From: Massilia antarctica
GTDB taxonomy: Bacteria; Pseudomonadota; Gammaproteobacteria; Burkholderiales; Burkholderiaceae_D
Length of the DNA stretch: 64,000 bases
Assembly: GCF_015689335.1 (NCBI RefSeq)
Contig: NZ_CP065053.1
Coordinates: 6,758,001 to 6,822,000, forward strand
Reading direction: 5' to 3'
A model generated the notes under the pieces. That model did no database searches, was not told the origin of the DNA, and worked only from the letters and a program-made list of their open reading frames with translations. Every line of letters starts with the position of its first letter. Within the stretch, counting starts at the first letter, position 1. Below, piece after piece: positions 55,151 to 64,000 of the stretch. The position numbers and the translations under genes were made by a program.

Positions 55151-55372
55151 TCCTCAGCGGCTCATTTTGGTATTAATTTCCTTCAGTTTGGCATGCATAT
55201 ATCCGGTTATTGGTGTTATATTGGTATATCGATCTTGCACATAAGGCATCGGAATTGTCGTGTAAACCGATTCCGCCATCACCGCGCGGGCACGGAGTGA
55301 CGCGCGGCACACGGATCGACCAGGTTTATCTCCGGCACGCAAGTGCCCCGACAATTTGATAGGGAGCCTCAA

Positions 55373-56596
55373 TTGAACAGAACAATCATCCACAGCCTGA
55401 TCATCAGCGTACTGGGCGGGTCGCTGGCCGCGTGCGGCGGCGGCGACGGCAATACGTCCACCGGCACCCAGTCATCCCAAAGCAAGATGTTGGCGGCGAC
55501 GAGCGTCTGTAACGCAGCGTGGAACAGCGCCACCGTCTATGATGGCGGCAAATCGGCCAGCTACGGGGGGATCAACTATACGGCCGCCTACTGGACGCAG
55601 GGCGACAATCCATCGACCAACAGCGGGGCCGCTGGAAGCGGCAAGCCATGGACGGTGAGTGGCTGGTGCGGCACCACGCCGACTCCGACACCTACGCCGA
55701 CACCCACCCCGACACCCACCCCGACACCCACCCCGACACCGACCTGTTCATCCCAGACCTGGACCGCAGGAGTGAACTACAGCTTGGGCACCGTGGTGAA
55801 GTACCCAGCTAACGGCAATTTCTACAAGGTCGTCAATAGCGGCACCAACGGCTCCGACGGTACTGATCCGATCATTAGCACCTGGTATTGGCAGCAAACT
55901 ACTTGTGGCAGCACGCCAACTCCGACGCCTACTCCCGACCCGGCAGGTAGTTTTGCCGGCCTGTCAAAAGCGCAGTTCGAAGCATGGTTCCCCAGCCGCA
56001 GTTCGTTCTACCAATACGCCGACTTCGTCGCCGCAGCGGGTTACTATCCGAACTTTGCCAAGTCGGGCAACGCCACCCTGGACAAGCAGGAAGTGGCCGC
56101 CTTCTTCGCCAACCTGCAACACGAGTCGGACAACCTGAGGGCAGTCAGGGAATACAACACCGCCAACTGGCCCTTGTACTGCGACGTGAACTGGGTACGA
56201 GTCACCTGCAAGAGCACCAACATGGTCGACCAGTACTTCGGCCGCGGCCCGATCCAGATCAGCTGGACCTCGAACTACCGCAGTCTGGGCAACGCCATGG
56301 GCCTGGGCGAGCAACTGGTGAACAATCCGGAACTGTTGGCCACCAACGCCACCATCGCCTGGCGAAGTGCGGTGTGGTACTGGATGACCCAACCGGGCCG
56401 CGCCGGCAGGCCGGCGCATGACTCGATGGTGGGCGGATACGGTTTCGGCCAGACCATCAATGCCATTAACGGCAATCGCGAATGCGCAGGCGGCAGCGAG
56501 TACCAGGGGCCGGCACAGATGCAGACCCGGGTGAATTACTACACGACCTTCACCCAGAACTTGGGCGTACCCACCGGTCCGAGTCCGACTTGCTGA
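55373..56596 (+). CDS. GH19 chitinase lipoprotein with carbohydrate-binding domains
   Basis: 407 residues from TTG 55373, preceded by AGGGAG at seven bases; a GTG ten codons earlier lacks an RBS. The lipobox is SLAAC (Cys21). A CBM5/12-type domain (about 45-100, AYWTQGDNPSTN...SGWC) is joined by a Pro-Thr linker to a second chitin-binding-like domain (about 125-180), and another linker leads to the GH19 catalytic domain (about 195-405). The catalytic Glu pair is probably Glu251 (LQHESDN) and Glu260 (REYN), nine residues apart as in streptomycete family 19 enzymes, with FGRGPIQISW following. It cleaves chitin, most likely on the cell surface. Confidence 0.85.
   Translation: MNRTIIHSLIISVLGGSLAACGGGDGNTSTGTQSSQSKMLAATSVCNAAWNSATVYDGGKSASYGGINYTAAYWTQGDNPSTNSGAAGSGKPWTVSGWCGTTPTPTPTPTPTPTPTPTPTPTPTCSSQTWTAGVNYSLGTVVKYPANGNFYKVVNSGTNGSDGTDPIISTWYWQQTTCGSTPTPTPTPDPAGSFAGLSKAQFEAWFPSRSSFYQYADFVAAAGYYPNFAKSGNATLDKQEVAAFFANLQHESDNLRAVREYNTANWPLYCDVNWVRVTCKSTNMVDQYFGRGPIQISWTSNYRSLGNAMGLGEQLVNNPELLATNATIAWRSAVWYWMTQPGRAGRPAHDSMVGGYGFGQTINAINGNRECAGGSEYQGPAQMQTRVNYYTTFTQNLGVPTGPSPTC
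55675..55743 (+). repeat. Hexamer repeat encoding the chitinase Pro-Thr linker
   Basis: About eleven copies of a CCGACA/CCCACC-type hexamer encode a PT-repeat linker, a shorter version of the tracts in the autotransporters. Confidence 0.8.
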
Positions 56597-56689
56597 CAGG
56601 CACGGGCTGAAGCTCAGGCCTGAAACGCAAAAGGCGGCATCGATATCCTGATACTGTCCCGCTGTGGTCCCGGCGATTTTAGATAGTTG

Positions 56690-56748
56690 CCGGGACAAAT
56701 ATAGATATATAAATCAGAGACTTAGAATCTTTAATTTAGTTGTCCCGG
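56690..56748. repeat. Inverted repeat around an AT-rich 41-base core
   Basis: CCGGGACAA (56690-56698) and TTGTCCCGG (56740-56748) are perfect inverted repeats flanking a very AT-rich core. The gap 56597-56862 contains no gene. The structure lies between the chitinase and tRNA-Ser and could be a long hairpin or the trace of a lost element. Confidence 0.5.
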
Positions 56749-56862
56749 TGTCCAGGCGAAAGTATTTACGGCCCAGACGCCTGCTGCTGCTCGATCTTGC
56801 TACGCTCTGTCCTGGCGCCGGCCAGCGTTACATCTGATGCGCTTGTTGGGACGTCCCAAGAC

Positions 56863-56901
56863 AAAAAGCCCACGTTCTCTATAGGAAAAGCACGGGCTTT
56901 G
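56863..56901 (-). terminator. Rho-independent terminator of tRNA-Ser
   Basis: On the minus strand AAAGCCC/GGGCTTT forms the stem (with wobble extension) followed by TTTTTG, about 30 bases after the tRNA 3' end. Confidence 0.65.
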
Positions 56902-56932
56902 GGACTTTGCAATACCGTCTGGAATGATTTCT

Positions 56933-57022
56933 TGGCGGAAGCGGTGAGATTCGAACTCACGAACGGCTCACACCGTCGCCAGTTTTCAAGACTGGTGCCT
57001 TCAACCGCTCGGCCACGCTTCC
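56933..57022 (-). tRNA. tRNA-Ser (anticodon UGA)
   Basis: On the minus strand the sequence begins GGAAGCGTGGCCGAGCGGTT and ends with CGCTTCC plus GCCA. The acceptor stem pairs GGAAGCG with CGCTTCC, the anticodon loop is CTTGAAA (UGA), the T arm reads GTTCGAATC, and a long variable arm of the serine type is present. The CCA end is encoded. The predicted -10 element is at 57034-57039. Confidence 0.95.
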
Positions 57023-57033
57023 TGCAGAACGCG

Positions 57034-57039
57034 ATTATA
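57034..57039 (-). promoter_or_regulatory. -10 element of the tRNA-Ser promoter
   Basis: A perfect TATAAT on the minus strand, 11 bases before the tRNA 5' end. No strong -35 is visible at 17 bases. Confidence 0.5.
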
Positions 57040-57315
57040 CAGAAAACCCCCGTCCTTGGGCAGTCACAGCTGATCCGACGCCCGATTCCCTACGCGCTAC
57101 CCCGACCAGGCCCGGCTCCGCCCACACCCCATCCGACGACGCCAGTCGGGCTCGCCGGCATCCGCGGCGACGCCGCCACCTCGTGCAGCGCCATCATCGT
57201 CCGCCCCCCCGCACGCCGGCCGGCGTGACGCTCATGCTCACTGCCAGGGAAGCCAGTAAATGACAGTAGCGGCAACACGACCAACGCCACGCCGCCACCT
57301 TCGCAAGCTGCCGGC

Positions 57316-59142
57316 TTAACCGATGAAGGCCATGCCGTCGGTCAGGCCGTCCGCCACGCCGACCAGTTCCAGCGGCGCCATGGCAGCGAAGGCCGGAGCC
57401 TTGACGTAGATCAGATTGTCGGCTGTCAGGCTGCTGGCCATGACGTTTTGCAGGGTCATCAGCGTGTAGGCCTTGTCGGCGCCGGCCGTGCCATCGCGGT
57501 CGAACTCCACCAAGGTCGAGCTGCCGCTTTGCAGGAAGCGCACGATGCCGGCCGCGAGCGGATCGCCGCTCTGCATGGCGGGCGTGAACAGCGCCAGCAC
57601 GTCGATGCGGTCGCCGCCAGCGCCGGCGCTGAAGTCCTTGACCGTCAGGCTACCGGTATGGCTTTTGCCGTGCAGCTCATAGGTATCGATGCCCGTTCCG
57701 CCGCTGGCGGTGACAACAGCATTTCCATCCATATCGCGGCGCAGGATGATGATATCGTCGTCGGCCCCGCCCGACGCCACCACGCGCCCGTTGCCCACGC
57801 GGATGTCCAGAATGTCGCGTCCGTTGCCGCCATACAGGCCACTGTCGCCGTAGGCGATCATCTTCAAGTAGTCGTTGCCATTGCCGCCGTTGATCTGGGC
57901 ATTGCTGTAGCCGCCGTCCAGGGTGTCATCGCCGGCGCCGCCGTCGAGGATGGTGTCGCCCTCACGCGCCGTCAACTGGTCGTTGCCATTGCCGCCGGAA
58001 AGCGTATCGGATCCAAAGCCGCCGGTGAGGACGTCGTCGCCATCGCCGCCGAACAGTTGGTCATTTCCATCGCCGCCATCCATGGTGTCATTGCCGCTGC
58101 CGCCAAGCAGATGGTCAGCGCCATCCGCGCCGGCGAGCTTATCGTTGCCAGCGCCGCCATCGAGCGTGTCGTTGCCGGAGCTGCCGGCGATATCGTCATT
58201 GCCGAGGCCGCCAAATGCCGTGTTGTCACGACCACTGAGGAAGAGAAAGTCATCGCCGGTGGTACCCACGACATAGCGGCCGCTTTCCGATCCATCGGGA
58301 CTGATTCCGCTCACGAAGTTGGCACCATGCATACTTGTAGCCAGAACAGCGCGCAGGGTCGCGACCGTATGAAAGCTGTCGACGCTGCCGGCGGCGCCGT
58401 CGTCGTCGACCTGAAGCAAGGTGTCGTTGCCGCTCTGGACAAGGCGCAGATAGCCGGCCGCGCCGAATGGATTATTGTAACCGGAGGGCACACCGAACAA
58501 GTTAAATTGATCGCCACCAATACCGGCCTGGAAATCATCGATCACGACATTTTCGGCGTGCTTACCCATAGTGAAATAGAAAATATCGCTGCCGCTGCCG
58601 CCCGCAATTTCCAGGGTTTTGGTCGCCGGCTCGGATTGGATTTGGATGACATCATTGCCCGCGCCGCCGAATATCCTGACGTGCACCGTCGCCGCCGATC
58701 TCGTCGTACCCGCGCTGATCGTGTCGTCGCCAGTACCGCCATCGAGCGTGTCATTACCTTCGCCGCCGAGGAGAAAGTCATTGCCCGCGCCGCCACTGAG
58801 CACATTGTCACCGCTCCATTCGAGCAGCCGATCATCGCCCGCGCCGCCGTCGAGCATGTCGTTGCCCTCGCCGCCATCGAGCTGGTCGCGGCCCTCTCCG
58901 CCGCTGAGAACATCATTGCCAGCGGCGCCCCACAGGGTATCGTTGCCAGCCAGACCGGTCAGGGTGTCATCGCCGCCCAATCCGCTGATGAAGTCGGCCA
59001 GTATTCCGCCACTCAGTTGGTCGGCGCCCTCGGTCCCGATCAGCTGCAGGCCTGCGGCCGGGCTGGCGTCCTGGACCACGCTGGCGTTGGCGCGGTAGGC
59101 CGGAACGGCACGCACAGGCATTGTGGAAGGGAAAATCGTCAT
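57316..59142 (-). CDS. RTX-type calcium-binding repeat protein
   Basis: 608 residues, with AAGGA six bases before the ATG. It contains two blocks of hemolysin-type nonapeptides of the form GGxGxDxLx (about residues 50-150 and 300-450), for example [15 protein letters not shown] and [15 protein letters not shown]. Each block binds calcium in a parallel beta-roll. Non-repeat parts include VVIDDFQAG and [15 protein letters not shown], similar to C-terminal peptides of type I-secreted proteins. No signal peptide is present, so export by a type I system is expected; none is encoded here. Lacks an obvious enzymatic domain. Confidence 0.85.
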   Translation of the reverse strand: MTIFPSTMPVRAVPAYRANASVVQDASPAAGLQLIGTEGADQLSGGILADFISGLGGDDTLTGLAGNDTLWGAAGNDVLSGGEGRDQLDGGEGNDMLDGGAGDDRLLEWSGDNVLSGGAGNDFLLGGEGNDTLDGGTGDDTISAGTTRSAATVHVRIFGGAGNDVIQIQSEPATKTLEIAGGSGSDIFYFTMGKHAENVVIDDFQAGIGGDQFNLFGVPSGYNNPFGAAGYLRLVQSGNDTLLQVDDDGAAGSVDSFHTVATLRAVLATSMHGANFVSGISPDGSESGRYVVGTTGDDFLFLSGRDNTAFGGLGNDDIAGSSGNDTLDGGAGNDKLAGADGADHLLGGSGNDTMDGGDGNDQLFGGDGDDVLTGGFGSDTLSGGNGNDQLTAREGDTILDGGAGDDTLDGGYSNAQINGGNGNDYLKMIAYGDSGLYGGNGRDILDIRVGNGRVVASGGADDDIIILRRDMDGNAVVTASGGTGIDTYELHGKSHTGSLTVKDFSAGAGGDRIDVLALFTPAMQSGDPLAAGIVRFLQSGSSTLVEFDRDGTAGADKAYTLMTLQNVMASSLTADNLIYVKAPAFAAMAPLELVGVADGLTDGMAFIG

Positions 59143-59193
59143 TGGTCATCCTTAAGGTAATTGCACGCTGAACAGTCAGCGAGGAGTGGTAGC

Positions 59194-59199
59194 ATTATA
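59194..59199 (-). promoter_or_regulatory. Possible -10 of the RTX gene promoter
   Basis: TATAAT on the minus strand about 50 bases before the RTX start, in an AT-rich stretch; no good -35 hexamer at 17 bases. Confidence 0.35.
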
Positions 59200-59322
59200 T
59201 TAAGTTTGCTATCATGCCTGTGCGGACCAGCCGTGTCCAGAAGGAAATTTTACTGATGCTTGCAAACAGCTTGCCGGAGATTGCTGCCGGCACCTGCGGT
59301 GATGACGATGTGGATAAAAAAA

Positions 59323-61344
59323 TCAGCCAGGATGCAACCATCCTGCGCGCAACTGCGTTTCGAAGTCGGCCGCAGGCAAGGGGCGAGAGAACAGGTAACC
59401 CTGCACTTCGTCGCAGCCGGCGTCGCGCAAAAATTCCAGTTGCTGCACCGTTTCCACGCCTTCCGCGATGACCTTGTGGCGCAGCTGGCGCCCGATGCTG
59501 ATGATGGTGCTGGCGATGGCGCAGTCGTTGCCGTCGAACGGCAGGCCGGTCGTGAACGAACGGTCGATCTTGAGGGTGTCGATCGGGAAGCGCTTCAGGT
59601 ACGACAGGCTCGAATAGCCGGTGCCGAAGTCATCCAGCGACAGGCTCACGCCGAGGGCGGTGATGCGGTCCATGATGGCGATCACGCGCTCGATGTCGTG
59701 CATCAGGGTGCTTTCGGTGATTTCCAGTTCCAGCCACGATGGATCGAGCTGGTAGCGCGCCAGGGTATCGCTCACCCGTCCCGGCAAGGCGGCCGAAAAC
59801 TCGCGCGCCGACACGTTAACGGCCAGGCGGAACGGCGGCAGGCCGGCCGCCTGCCACAGCGCCGCCTGGGCGCAGGCCGCTTCCAGCACCCACTCGCCCA
59901 GCTGGACGATGAGGCCGGTCGCTTCGGCCAGCGGAATGAACTCGGCCGGCGGCACCAGCCCGCGCCGCGGGTCGAGCCAGCGCACCAGCGCTTCGGCCCC
60001 GACCATCGTGCGCGTGCTGATCTCGAACTTGGGCTGGTAGTGCAGCAGCAGTTCGCCATTGGCCAGCGCCTGGCGCAAGCCCGTTTCGAGACGCATGCGT
60101 TCCTGCATGCCCTGGTTCATGTCGTGGCTGTAAAAGGTCACGCTGTCGCCATCGCCGCCCGGCTTGGCGCGCGCCATGGCGATATCGGCCACGCGCAGCA
60201 AGGCTTCGGCGTCCGTCCCGTCCTGCGGATAGACGCTGATGCCGATGCTGGCCCCGACCCGCAGGTCGTGCCCTTCGATCATGAACGGTTCCACCAGCGC
60301 CGCCTGCAGCTTGTGCGCCACCGTGGTCGCCTCGAAATGCTCGCGGATGTCGAACAGGCCGACCGCGAATTCGTCACCCGACAGGCGCGCCACCACGTCC
60401 TGCTCGCGCAGCACCTGGCGAAAGCGCTGCGCCACCCGCTTGAGCAGCTCGTCGCCGGTGGCGCGTCCGAGCGTATCGTTGAACATCTTGAAGCGGTTCA
60501 GGTCGACGAACAGGATGCAGGCCGTGGCGCCCTTGCGCTGGGCCGCCATCAGGGCCTGGTCGACCAGCTTGGCCATCAGGCTGCGGTTGGGCAGGCCGGT
60601 CAGCGCGTCGTAGTAGGCCAGGTGGTGCAGGCGTTCTTCCGCGTACTTGCGTTCGGTGATATCGGTCAGGTAGGCGATCAGGCCGACCGCGCGCTGCTCG
60701 CGGTCGTGCAGGGGCGAGAGCGACAGGCTGGCCCAGAACACCTCGCCCGACTTCTTGCGGCGCCGCACTTCCATCATGCGCCCGCCCTGCTCCACGAAGG
60801 CATCGTGGAAACCGGTGTCTTCCTCGGCATACAGGAACAGGATATTACGCCCCACCGCCTCCTGCGCGCTGTAGCCGAACAGGCGCTCGGCGCCCTTGTT
60901 CCAGCTGGTGATGTAGCCGGTCTGGTCCATCGTCAGCACCGACTCGTGGATCTGGTCGAGGATTTGCGCCTGCTGCGACAGCTCCGCTTCGAGGTCGAGG
61001 TAAGCCCGGGTCGAGCGCAGCGCGAAGTCGTTGACCTGCAGCAGGCTGGCGGCCAGTTCGGCCAGGGCGGCCAGCAGGCGCCGGTCGCCCTCGTCGTAGG
61101 CGGCGCGCCCGCTCACCACGAAGCGGCCGTGACAGTGAGCGCCGCTGACGACCTCGCACGCCAGTTGGGGAACGGCGCCGCCGGCTGGCTGGCCGGGCAA
61201 GACAAAGCTGCCCTGCGGGCTGGCCAGCAAGTCGCGCGCGATGCGCCCGAGTTCGGCCGCAAGCTGCTCGCCGCGCAGCTTGAGCACGGCGGCGCACAAG
61301 GCGGTACTGCTGGTCAGGAAATCGGTCGCGGCGCTGACATGCAT
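59323..61344 (-). CDS. PAS-GGDEF-EAL protein with degenerate GGDEF (probable phosphodiesterase)
   Basis: 673 residues, no clear membrane span. An N-terminal domain of about 120 residues (GAF-like by appearance) is followed by PAS (about 125-245), GGDEF (about 250-410) and EAL (about 420-665). The active-site motif of the cyclase is SGDEF (322-326), with the first Gly changed to Ser, while EAL (451-453, GAEALVRW) and [10 protein letters not shown] are intact. It should mainly break down c-di-GMP, with the altered GGDEF domain perhaps binding GTP as a regulator. The gene lies one base downstream of the HDOD gene. Confidence 0.85.
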   Translation of the reverse strand: MHVSAATDFLTSSTALCAAVLKLRGEQLAAELGRIARDLLASPQGSFVLPGQPAGGAVPQLACEVVSGAHCHGRFVVSGRAAYDEGDRRLLAALAELAASLLQVNDFALRSTRAYLDLEAELSQQAQILDQIHESVLTMDQTGYITSWNKGAERLFGYSAQEAVGRNILFLYAEEDTGFHDAFVEQGGRMMEVRRRKKSGEVFWASLSLSPLHDREQRAVGLIAYLTDITERKYAEERLHHLAYYDALTGLPNRSLMAKLVDQALMAAQRKGATACILFVDLNRFKMFNDTLGRATGDELLKRVAQRFRQVLREQDVVARLSGDEFAVGLFDIREHFEATTVAHKLQAALVEPFMIEGHDLRVGASIGISVYPQDGTDAEALLRVADIAMARAKPGGDGDSVTFYSHDMNQGMQERMRLETGLRQALANGELLLHYQPKFEISTRTMVGAEALVRWLDPRRGLVPPAEFIPLAEATGLIVQLGEWVLEAACAQAALWQAAGLPPFRLAVNVSAREFSAALPGRVSDTLARYQLDPSWLELEITESTLMHDIERVIAIMDRITALGVSLSLDDFGTGYSSLSYLKRFPIDTLKIDRSFTTGLPFDGNDCAIASTIISIGRQLRHKVIAEGVETVQQLEFLRDAGCDEVQGYLFSRPLPAADFETQLRAGWLHPG

Positions 61345-61345
61345 C

Positions 61346-62542
61346 CTACAAGTTCCTGCCGACCTGGATCGCCCAGTGAAAGGCGTGCAGCTGGCTTTGC
61401 CACCATTGTTCGTTGCTGATGCCGAGCGCGGCCAGTTGCGCGGGTCCCGGCAGGCGCTGTTCCACCATGCTCAGCTGTTCGCCGAGGCGCCCTTCGCGCA
61501 GCAGCAGCGCTTCGGCCGCGGCCGGCGCCAGGCCGAGCGCACCGACGATATCTTCCATCGACATGCCGAACAGCACGTCGAGCAGAGAAAACACGCCGGT
61601 CATGAACGCGATGTCCTGCTCGTCGCGCGCGCCGCCCTGGAGCTTGCACAGGCATTCGAGCTGGGCCGCGCGCAAGGCCGCCAGCGGCAGCAGCGGATTA
61701 GCCATGCCGTCGGGCTGCTGGCGCGCGTACAGCAGCAATTGCAGCCAGCGCTGCAACTGGCGCCGGCCCAGCAGGTTGATGGCCTGGCCGAAGCTGGTGA
61801 TCTGGGTACTGAGCGCAAACGCGGCCGAGTTGACCAGCTTGAGCAGATGATAGGACAGCGCCGGATCTTGCTTGAGCAATTGTTCGAGTTCGCGCGATTC
61901 GGCGTCACGCGCCAGCAGGCCCAGCAAGGCCAGCAAGCGCTTGCGCGAGGTGCCATCGTGCGGCTTGACATTGGGCGCGGGATGCAGGGGCCACTCGCCG
62001 CTGAGCCATTCGAAACCGGCCTCCGCGCAGTCGGCGAAACGCGCCGCACTGTGCACGCCATGCGCCAGGTGTGGACCGAACAGGGCCAAGACCTGGTATT
62101 TGCCGCCGCGTACCACCGGCAAGCCGGCGCTGCAGTCGAGCGCGACCGCGCGCAAGGCGGGCGGCAGCTTGACCCCGTCGGCCGGCTGGCCGTCGACCAG
62201 CACGCGGTAGCCCTGGTCGTGCAGCGCCAGCACGTGCTTGAGCGCCGCCTCGGCGCCGAGCGCGCCGGCATCGATGGCGAAGATCACGCGGTGCGGCGGC
62301 ATCAGCGCCAGCAATGCCGGCGTCAGTACGGCGGGCGAAGCGAGGTGCAGGATGCAGTCGAGCGGCGCGATGGCGGTGAGCAGGTCGGGCGCGCCGAACA
62401 CGGCATGCAGGGCGGCGGCCTGGTCAAGGCCGGGGCCGCAGCTCATGCGCACGCTCAGCGCCAGCCACTCGTTTTGCGCGTTGGCCGCCGCTTGCATTTC
62501 TACCAACGGGAACGGTGTTGTGTCGAAGGCAGCCATCGGCAT
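61346..62542 (-). CDS. HDOD domain protein
   Basis: 398 residues. The first 200 residues look like a strongly altered EAL-like domain ([33 protein letters not shown]) without the catalytic Glu-Ala-Leu. The rest is an HDOD domain (about 205-390: [41 protein letters not shown]). Such EAL-HDOD proteins are regulators in c-di-GMP and stress networks and typically lack enzyme activity. It is followed closely by the GGDEF-EAL gene, so the two probably act together. Confidence 0.75.
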   Translation of the reverse strand: MPMAAFDTTPFPLVEMQAAANAQNEWLALSVRMSCGPGLDQAAALHAVFGAPDLLTAIAPLDCILHLASPAVLTPALLALMPPHRVIFAIDAGALGAEAALKHVLALHDQGYRVLVDGQPADGVKLPPALRAVALDCSAGLPVVRGGKYQVLALFGPHLAHGVHSAARFADCAEAGFEWLSGEWPLHPAPNVKPHDGTSRKRLLALLGLLARDAESRELEQLLKQDPALSYHLLKLVNSAAFALSTQITSFGQAINLLGRRQLQRWLQLLLYARQQPDGMANPLLPLAALRAAQLECLCKLQGGARDEQDIAFMTGVFSLLDVLFGMSMEDIVGALGLAPAAAEALLLREGRLGEQLSMVEQRLPGPAQLAALGISNEQWWQSQLHAFHWAIQVGRNL

Positions 62543-62606
62543 CTTTGAATTAGGGGGGGTTCGGTAATCTTAGTTGAGTTAATGATCCGAGGCAACCACT
62601 TCGTAC

Positions 62607-62654
62607 CTCACGTAAGTGCCTCACGTAAGTGCCTCACGTAAGTGCCTCACGTAC
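62607..62654. repeat. 13-base tandem repeat upstream of the HDOD gene
   Basis: The unit CTCACGTAAGTGC occurs three times in perfect tandem (62607, 62620, 62633) and a fourth, partial copy follows. Each copy contains a near-palindrome CACGTAAGTG. It lies 65 bases upstream of the HDOD start and just after the stop of the NarL-type regulator gene. Confidence 0.8.
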
Positions 62655-62709
62655 GTGGTGCCTGCAATAGCAGTTCGCCATCATTATTTCGCGTCAATGC
62701 AAAAGGATA

Positions 62710-63339
62710 CTAGCTTCCTTCAAAACGTGCGTGCTGCACGGCGTATCGGATCAATTCGGCCTGGCCTTCGATGCCCAGTTTGCGCTTGATGTTGAGCCGG
62801 TGCGTCTCCACCGTGCGGACCGACAGGTCGAGCGCGCGCGCGATCTGCTTGTTCGACTGGCCGCCGGCCAGTTGTTGCAGCACTTCGTGTTCGCGCGCCG
62901 ATAACTGCTTATCTTGTACATTCGGGCGGGCCAGCTGGCGCGCCAGCGCGGCGCTGTAGTAAATACCGCCGGACATCACCGTTTCGATGGCCAACACGAT
63001 ATCCTTGCCGGGCGCATCCTTGAGCACGTAGCCGCGCGCGCCGGCCTGCATGGCCTGGCTGACGTATTCGATCTTGTCGTGCATCGACAGGATCAGCACG
63101 GCGATGGCCGGGTAGCGCAGGCGGAACTGGGCGGTGGCGTCGATGCCGCTCAGGCCGCGCATATTGATGTCCATCAGCACCAGGTCGATGGCATGCTCGC
63201 CGGCCTGGCGCAAGGCTTCCTCGCCGCCATCGGCTTCGGCCACTACGCGAAAGTGCGGCACCGCCTCCAAGCGCGCGCGCAAGCCGTCGCGCACCAGCGG
63301 ATGGTCGTCGACCAGCAGGATGTGAATGAGGTCGGTCAT
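62710..63339 (-). CDS. NarL/FixJ-family response regulator
   Basis: 209 residues from ATG 63339, which overlaps the kinase stop by four bases. Receiver domain with ILLVDDHPLVRDGL and Asp57 (LVLMDINM); C-terminal LuxR-type helix-turn-helix (about 145-205: LSAREHEVLQQLAGGQSNKQIARALDLSVRTVETHRLNI). It should bind DNA when phosphorylated by the coupled kinase. The target genes are unknown; the adjacent 13-base repeats are candidates for binding sites. Confidence 0.88.
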   Translation of the reverse strand: MTDLIHILLVDDHPLVRDGLRARLEAVPHFRVVAEADGGEEALRQAGEHAIDLVLMDINMRGLSGIDATAQFRLRYPAIAVLILSMHDKIEYVSQAMQAGARGYVLKDAPGKDIVLAIETVMSGGIYYSAALARQLARPNVQDKQLSAREHEVLQQLAGGQSNKQIARALDLSVRTVETHRLNIKRKLGIEGQAELIRYAVQHARFEGS

Positions 63340-64000
63340 GAGCGCCTGGCGGTGGGTGGAAGCGGAACCGAAGCCTGCACCGTGGTGCCTGCCGGGGACG
63401 AGGTGATGACGAGCTGGCCGCCGATGGCGTCCATGCGCTCCATCATGTTGCGCAGGCCGATGCCGCGCTTGGGGTGGATGGCGACCTTGGCCGCGTCGAA
63501 CCCGGCGCCGTCGTCGGCGATGGTGAGCGTGACGCAACCGTTTTCGCATGCCAGGGTGATCCCGACCTGATGCGCGCCGGCATGGCGTTCGATATTGGTC
63601 AGCGCTTCCTGGGCGATGCGGAACAGCACCGTGTTGGCCACGTCAAGCAGGCCGTCGCTGGCGCCGCGCGCCAGGAAACGCACCGGCAAGGCGCTGTTCT
63701 GGGTCGCTTCGTGCGCCAGGTGGTCGAGCGCGGCGGCCAGCCCCAGGTCGTCGAGAATGGCCGGGCGCAGGTTGTGCGAGATGCGCCGCACTTCGCCCAG
63801 CACATCGTTGAGCTGGCCGGCGGTATGCTCGAAACTCGTACGCGCCTTCTGCTGCTGGGCCGCGTCGCCGCCGAGACGGATCACGCCCGCCTCGATCTGC
63901 AGCTTGATCGAGACCAGCCACTGGCTGATACCGTCGTGCAGGTCGCGCGACAGGCGCGCCCGCTCCTGCTCCTGCGACTCGACCACGCGCTGGGCCAGCA
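63336..64000 (-). CDS. NarX/UhpB-type sensor histidine kinase (partial)
   Basis: The frame is open to the window end; the sensor part lies outside. The HisKA_3 dimerisation box is ERARLSRDLHDGISQWLVSI with the phospho-His in RDLHDG. The ATPase domain has IAQEALTNIERHAGAHQVG and DDGAGFD...RGIGLRNMMERM. This arrangement is the NarX/NarQ/UhpB type, and its partner is the NarL-like regulator at 62710. The signal cannot be predicted from this fragment. Confidence 0.88.
   Translation of the reverse strand, partial: LAQRVVESQEQERARLSRDLHDGISQWLVSIKLQIEAGVIRLGGDAAQQQKARTSFEHTAGQLNDVLGEVRRISHNLRPAILDDLGLAAALDHLAHEATQNSALPVRFLARGASDGLLDVANTVLFRIAQEALTNIERHAGAHQVGITLACENGCVTLTIADDGAGFDAAKVAIHPKRGIGLRNMMERMDAIGGQLVITSSPAGTTVQASVPLPPTARRS

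Noticed and set aside
56740..57228. 162-codon plus-strand frame over the tRNA
   Set aside because: It runs through tRNA-Ser and its terminator and has no RBS or family resemblance.
57448..59160. 570-codon Ala/Val/Ile-rich open frame opposite the RTX gene
   Set aside because: Its repeat pattern is simply the complement of the RTX nonapeptides.
59260..61419. 719-codon open frame opposite the GGDEF-EAL gene
   Set aside because: Antisense shadow of a gene with intact catalytic motifs.
62607..62654. CRISPR array
   Set aside because: Direct repeats are adjacent without spacers, 13 bases long, and no cas gene is present.

Overview
The window looks like chromosomal DNA of a free-living betaproteobacterium, most likely Oxalobacteraceae (Massilia/Duganella/Janthinobacterium-like). 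The grounds are GC-rich coding sequence, many two-component and cyclic-di-GMP proteins, a PEP-CTERM protein, a GH19 chitinase, a family-4-type porin and a PF10136 'site-specific recombinase'. This is inferred from gene content; no rRNA or marker gene is present.

Layout. 1-8581: the end of an OmpA-type protein, a DeoR regulator divergent from a NudK-like Nudix hydrolase, small unknowns, a DUF3617 protein, a class IV aminotransferase, and a translationally coupled pair (PF10136 membrane protein plus a phospholipase-D lipoprotein of the cardiolipin synthase type). 8582-18518: two large paralogous autotransporters with Pro-Thr linkers, produced by a tandem duplication whose scar (broken ends of the ligase and phospholipase D genes) is visible between them, then a PaaK-like adenylate-forming enzyme. 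18525-24012: a methyltransferase/enolase-superfamily pair, a lipid-phosphate operon (PAP2, diacylglycerol kinase, metallophosphoesterase) and a CheY-like regulator.

24406-28177: a PEP-CTERM protein, an unknown protein, a Tat-exported phospholipase-A2-like protein with 34 cysteines and a MauE-MauD fusion likely to supply its disulfides, followed by a 70-residue gene behind two perfect LexA-type boxes. 28270-45000: sulfate-binding protein, dienelactone hydrolase, SDR enzyme, a Crp/hybrid kinase/response regulator operon, a GGDEF-EAL protein, porin, tyrosine phosphatase, chemoreceptor and a DUF885 protein.

45092-48274: an ADP-ribose/NAD locus made of a bacterial PARG-type glycohydrolase, an NrtR regulator with two tandem 21-bp operator-like repeats between them, a frameshifted zinc-ribbon-like gene, and an ADP-ribosylglycohydrolase interrupted by one in-frame TGA. 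48374-64000: an AI-2E-family permease, a second kinase operon laid out like the first (LuxR/hybrid kinase/response regulator), small enzymes, a HerA-like ATPase remnant, a GH19 chitinase lipoprotein, tRNA-Ser(UGA), an RTX calcium-binding protein, an EAL phosphodiesterase with an HDOD protein, and a NarL/NarX-type pair cut by the window end.

The most noteworthy signals are the PLA2-like/MauED cassette, the SOS-type 70-residue gene, the NrtR-controlled ADP-ribose locus with two broken members, and the autotransporter duplication.
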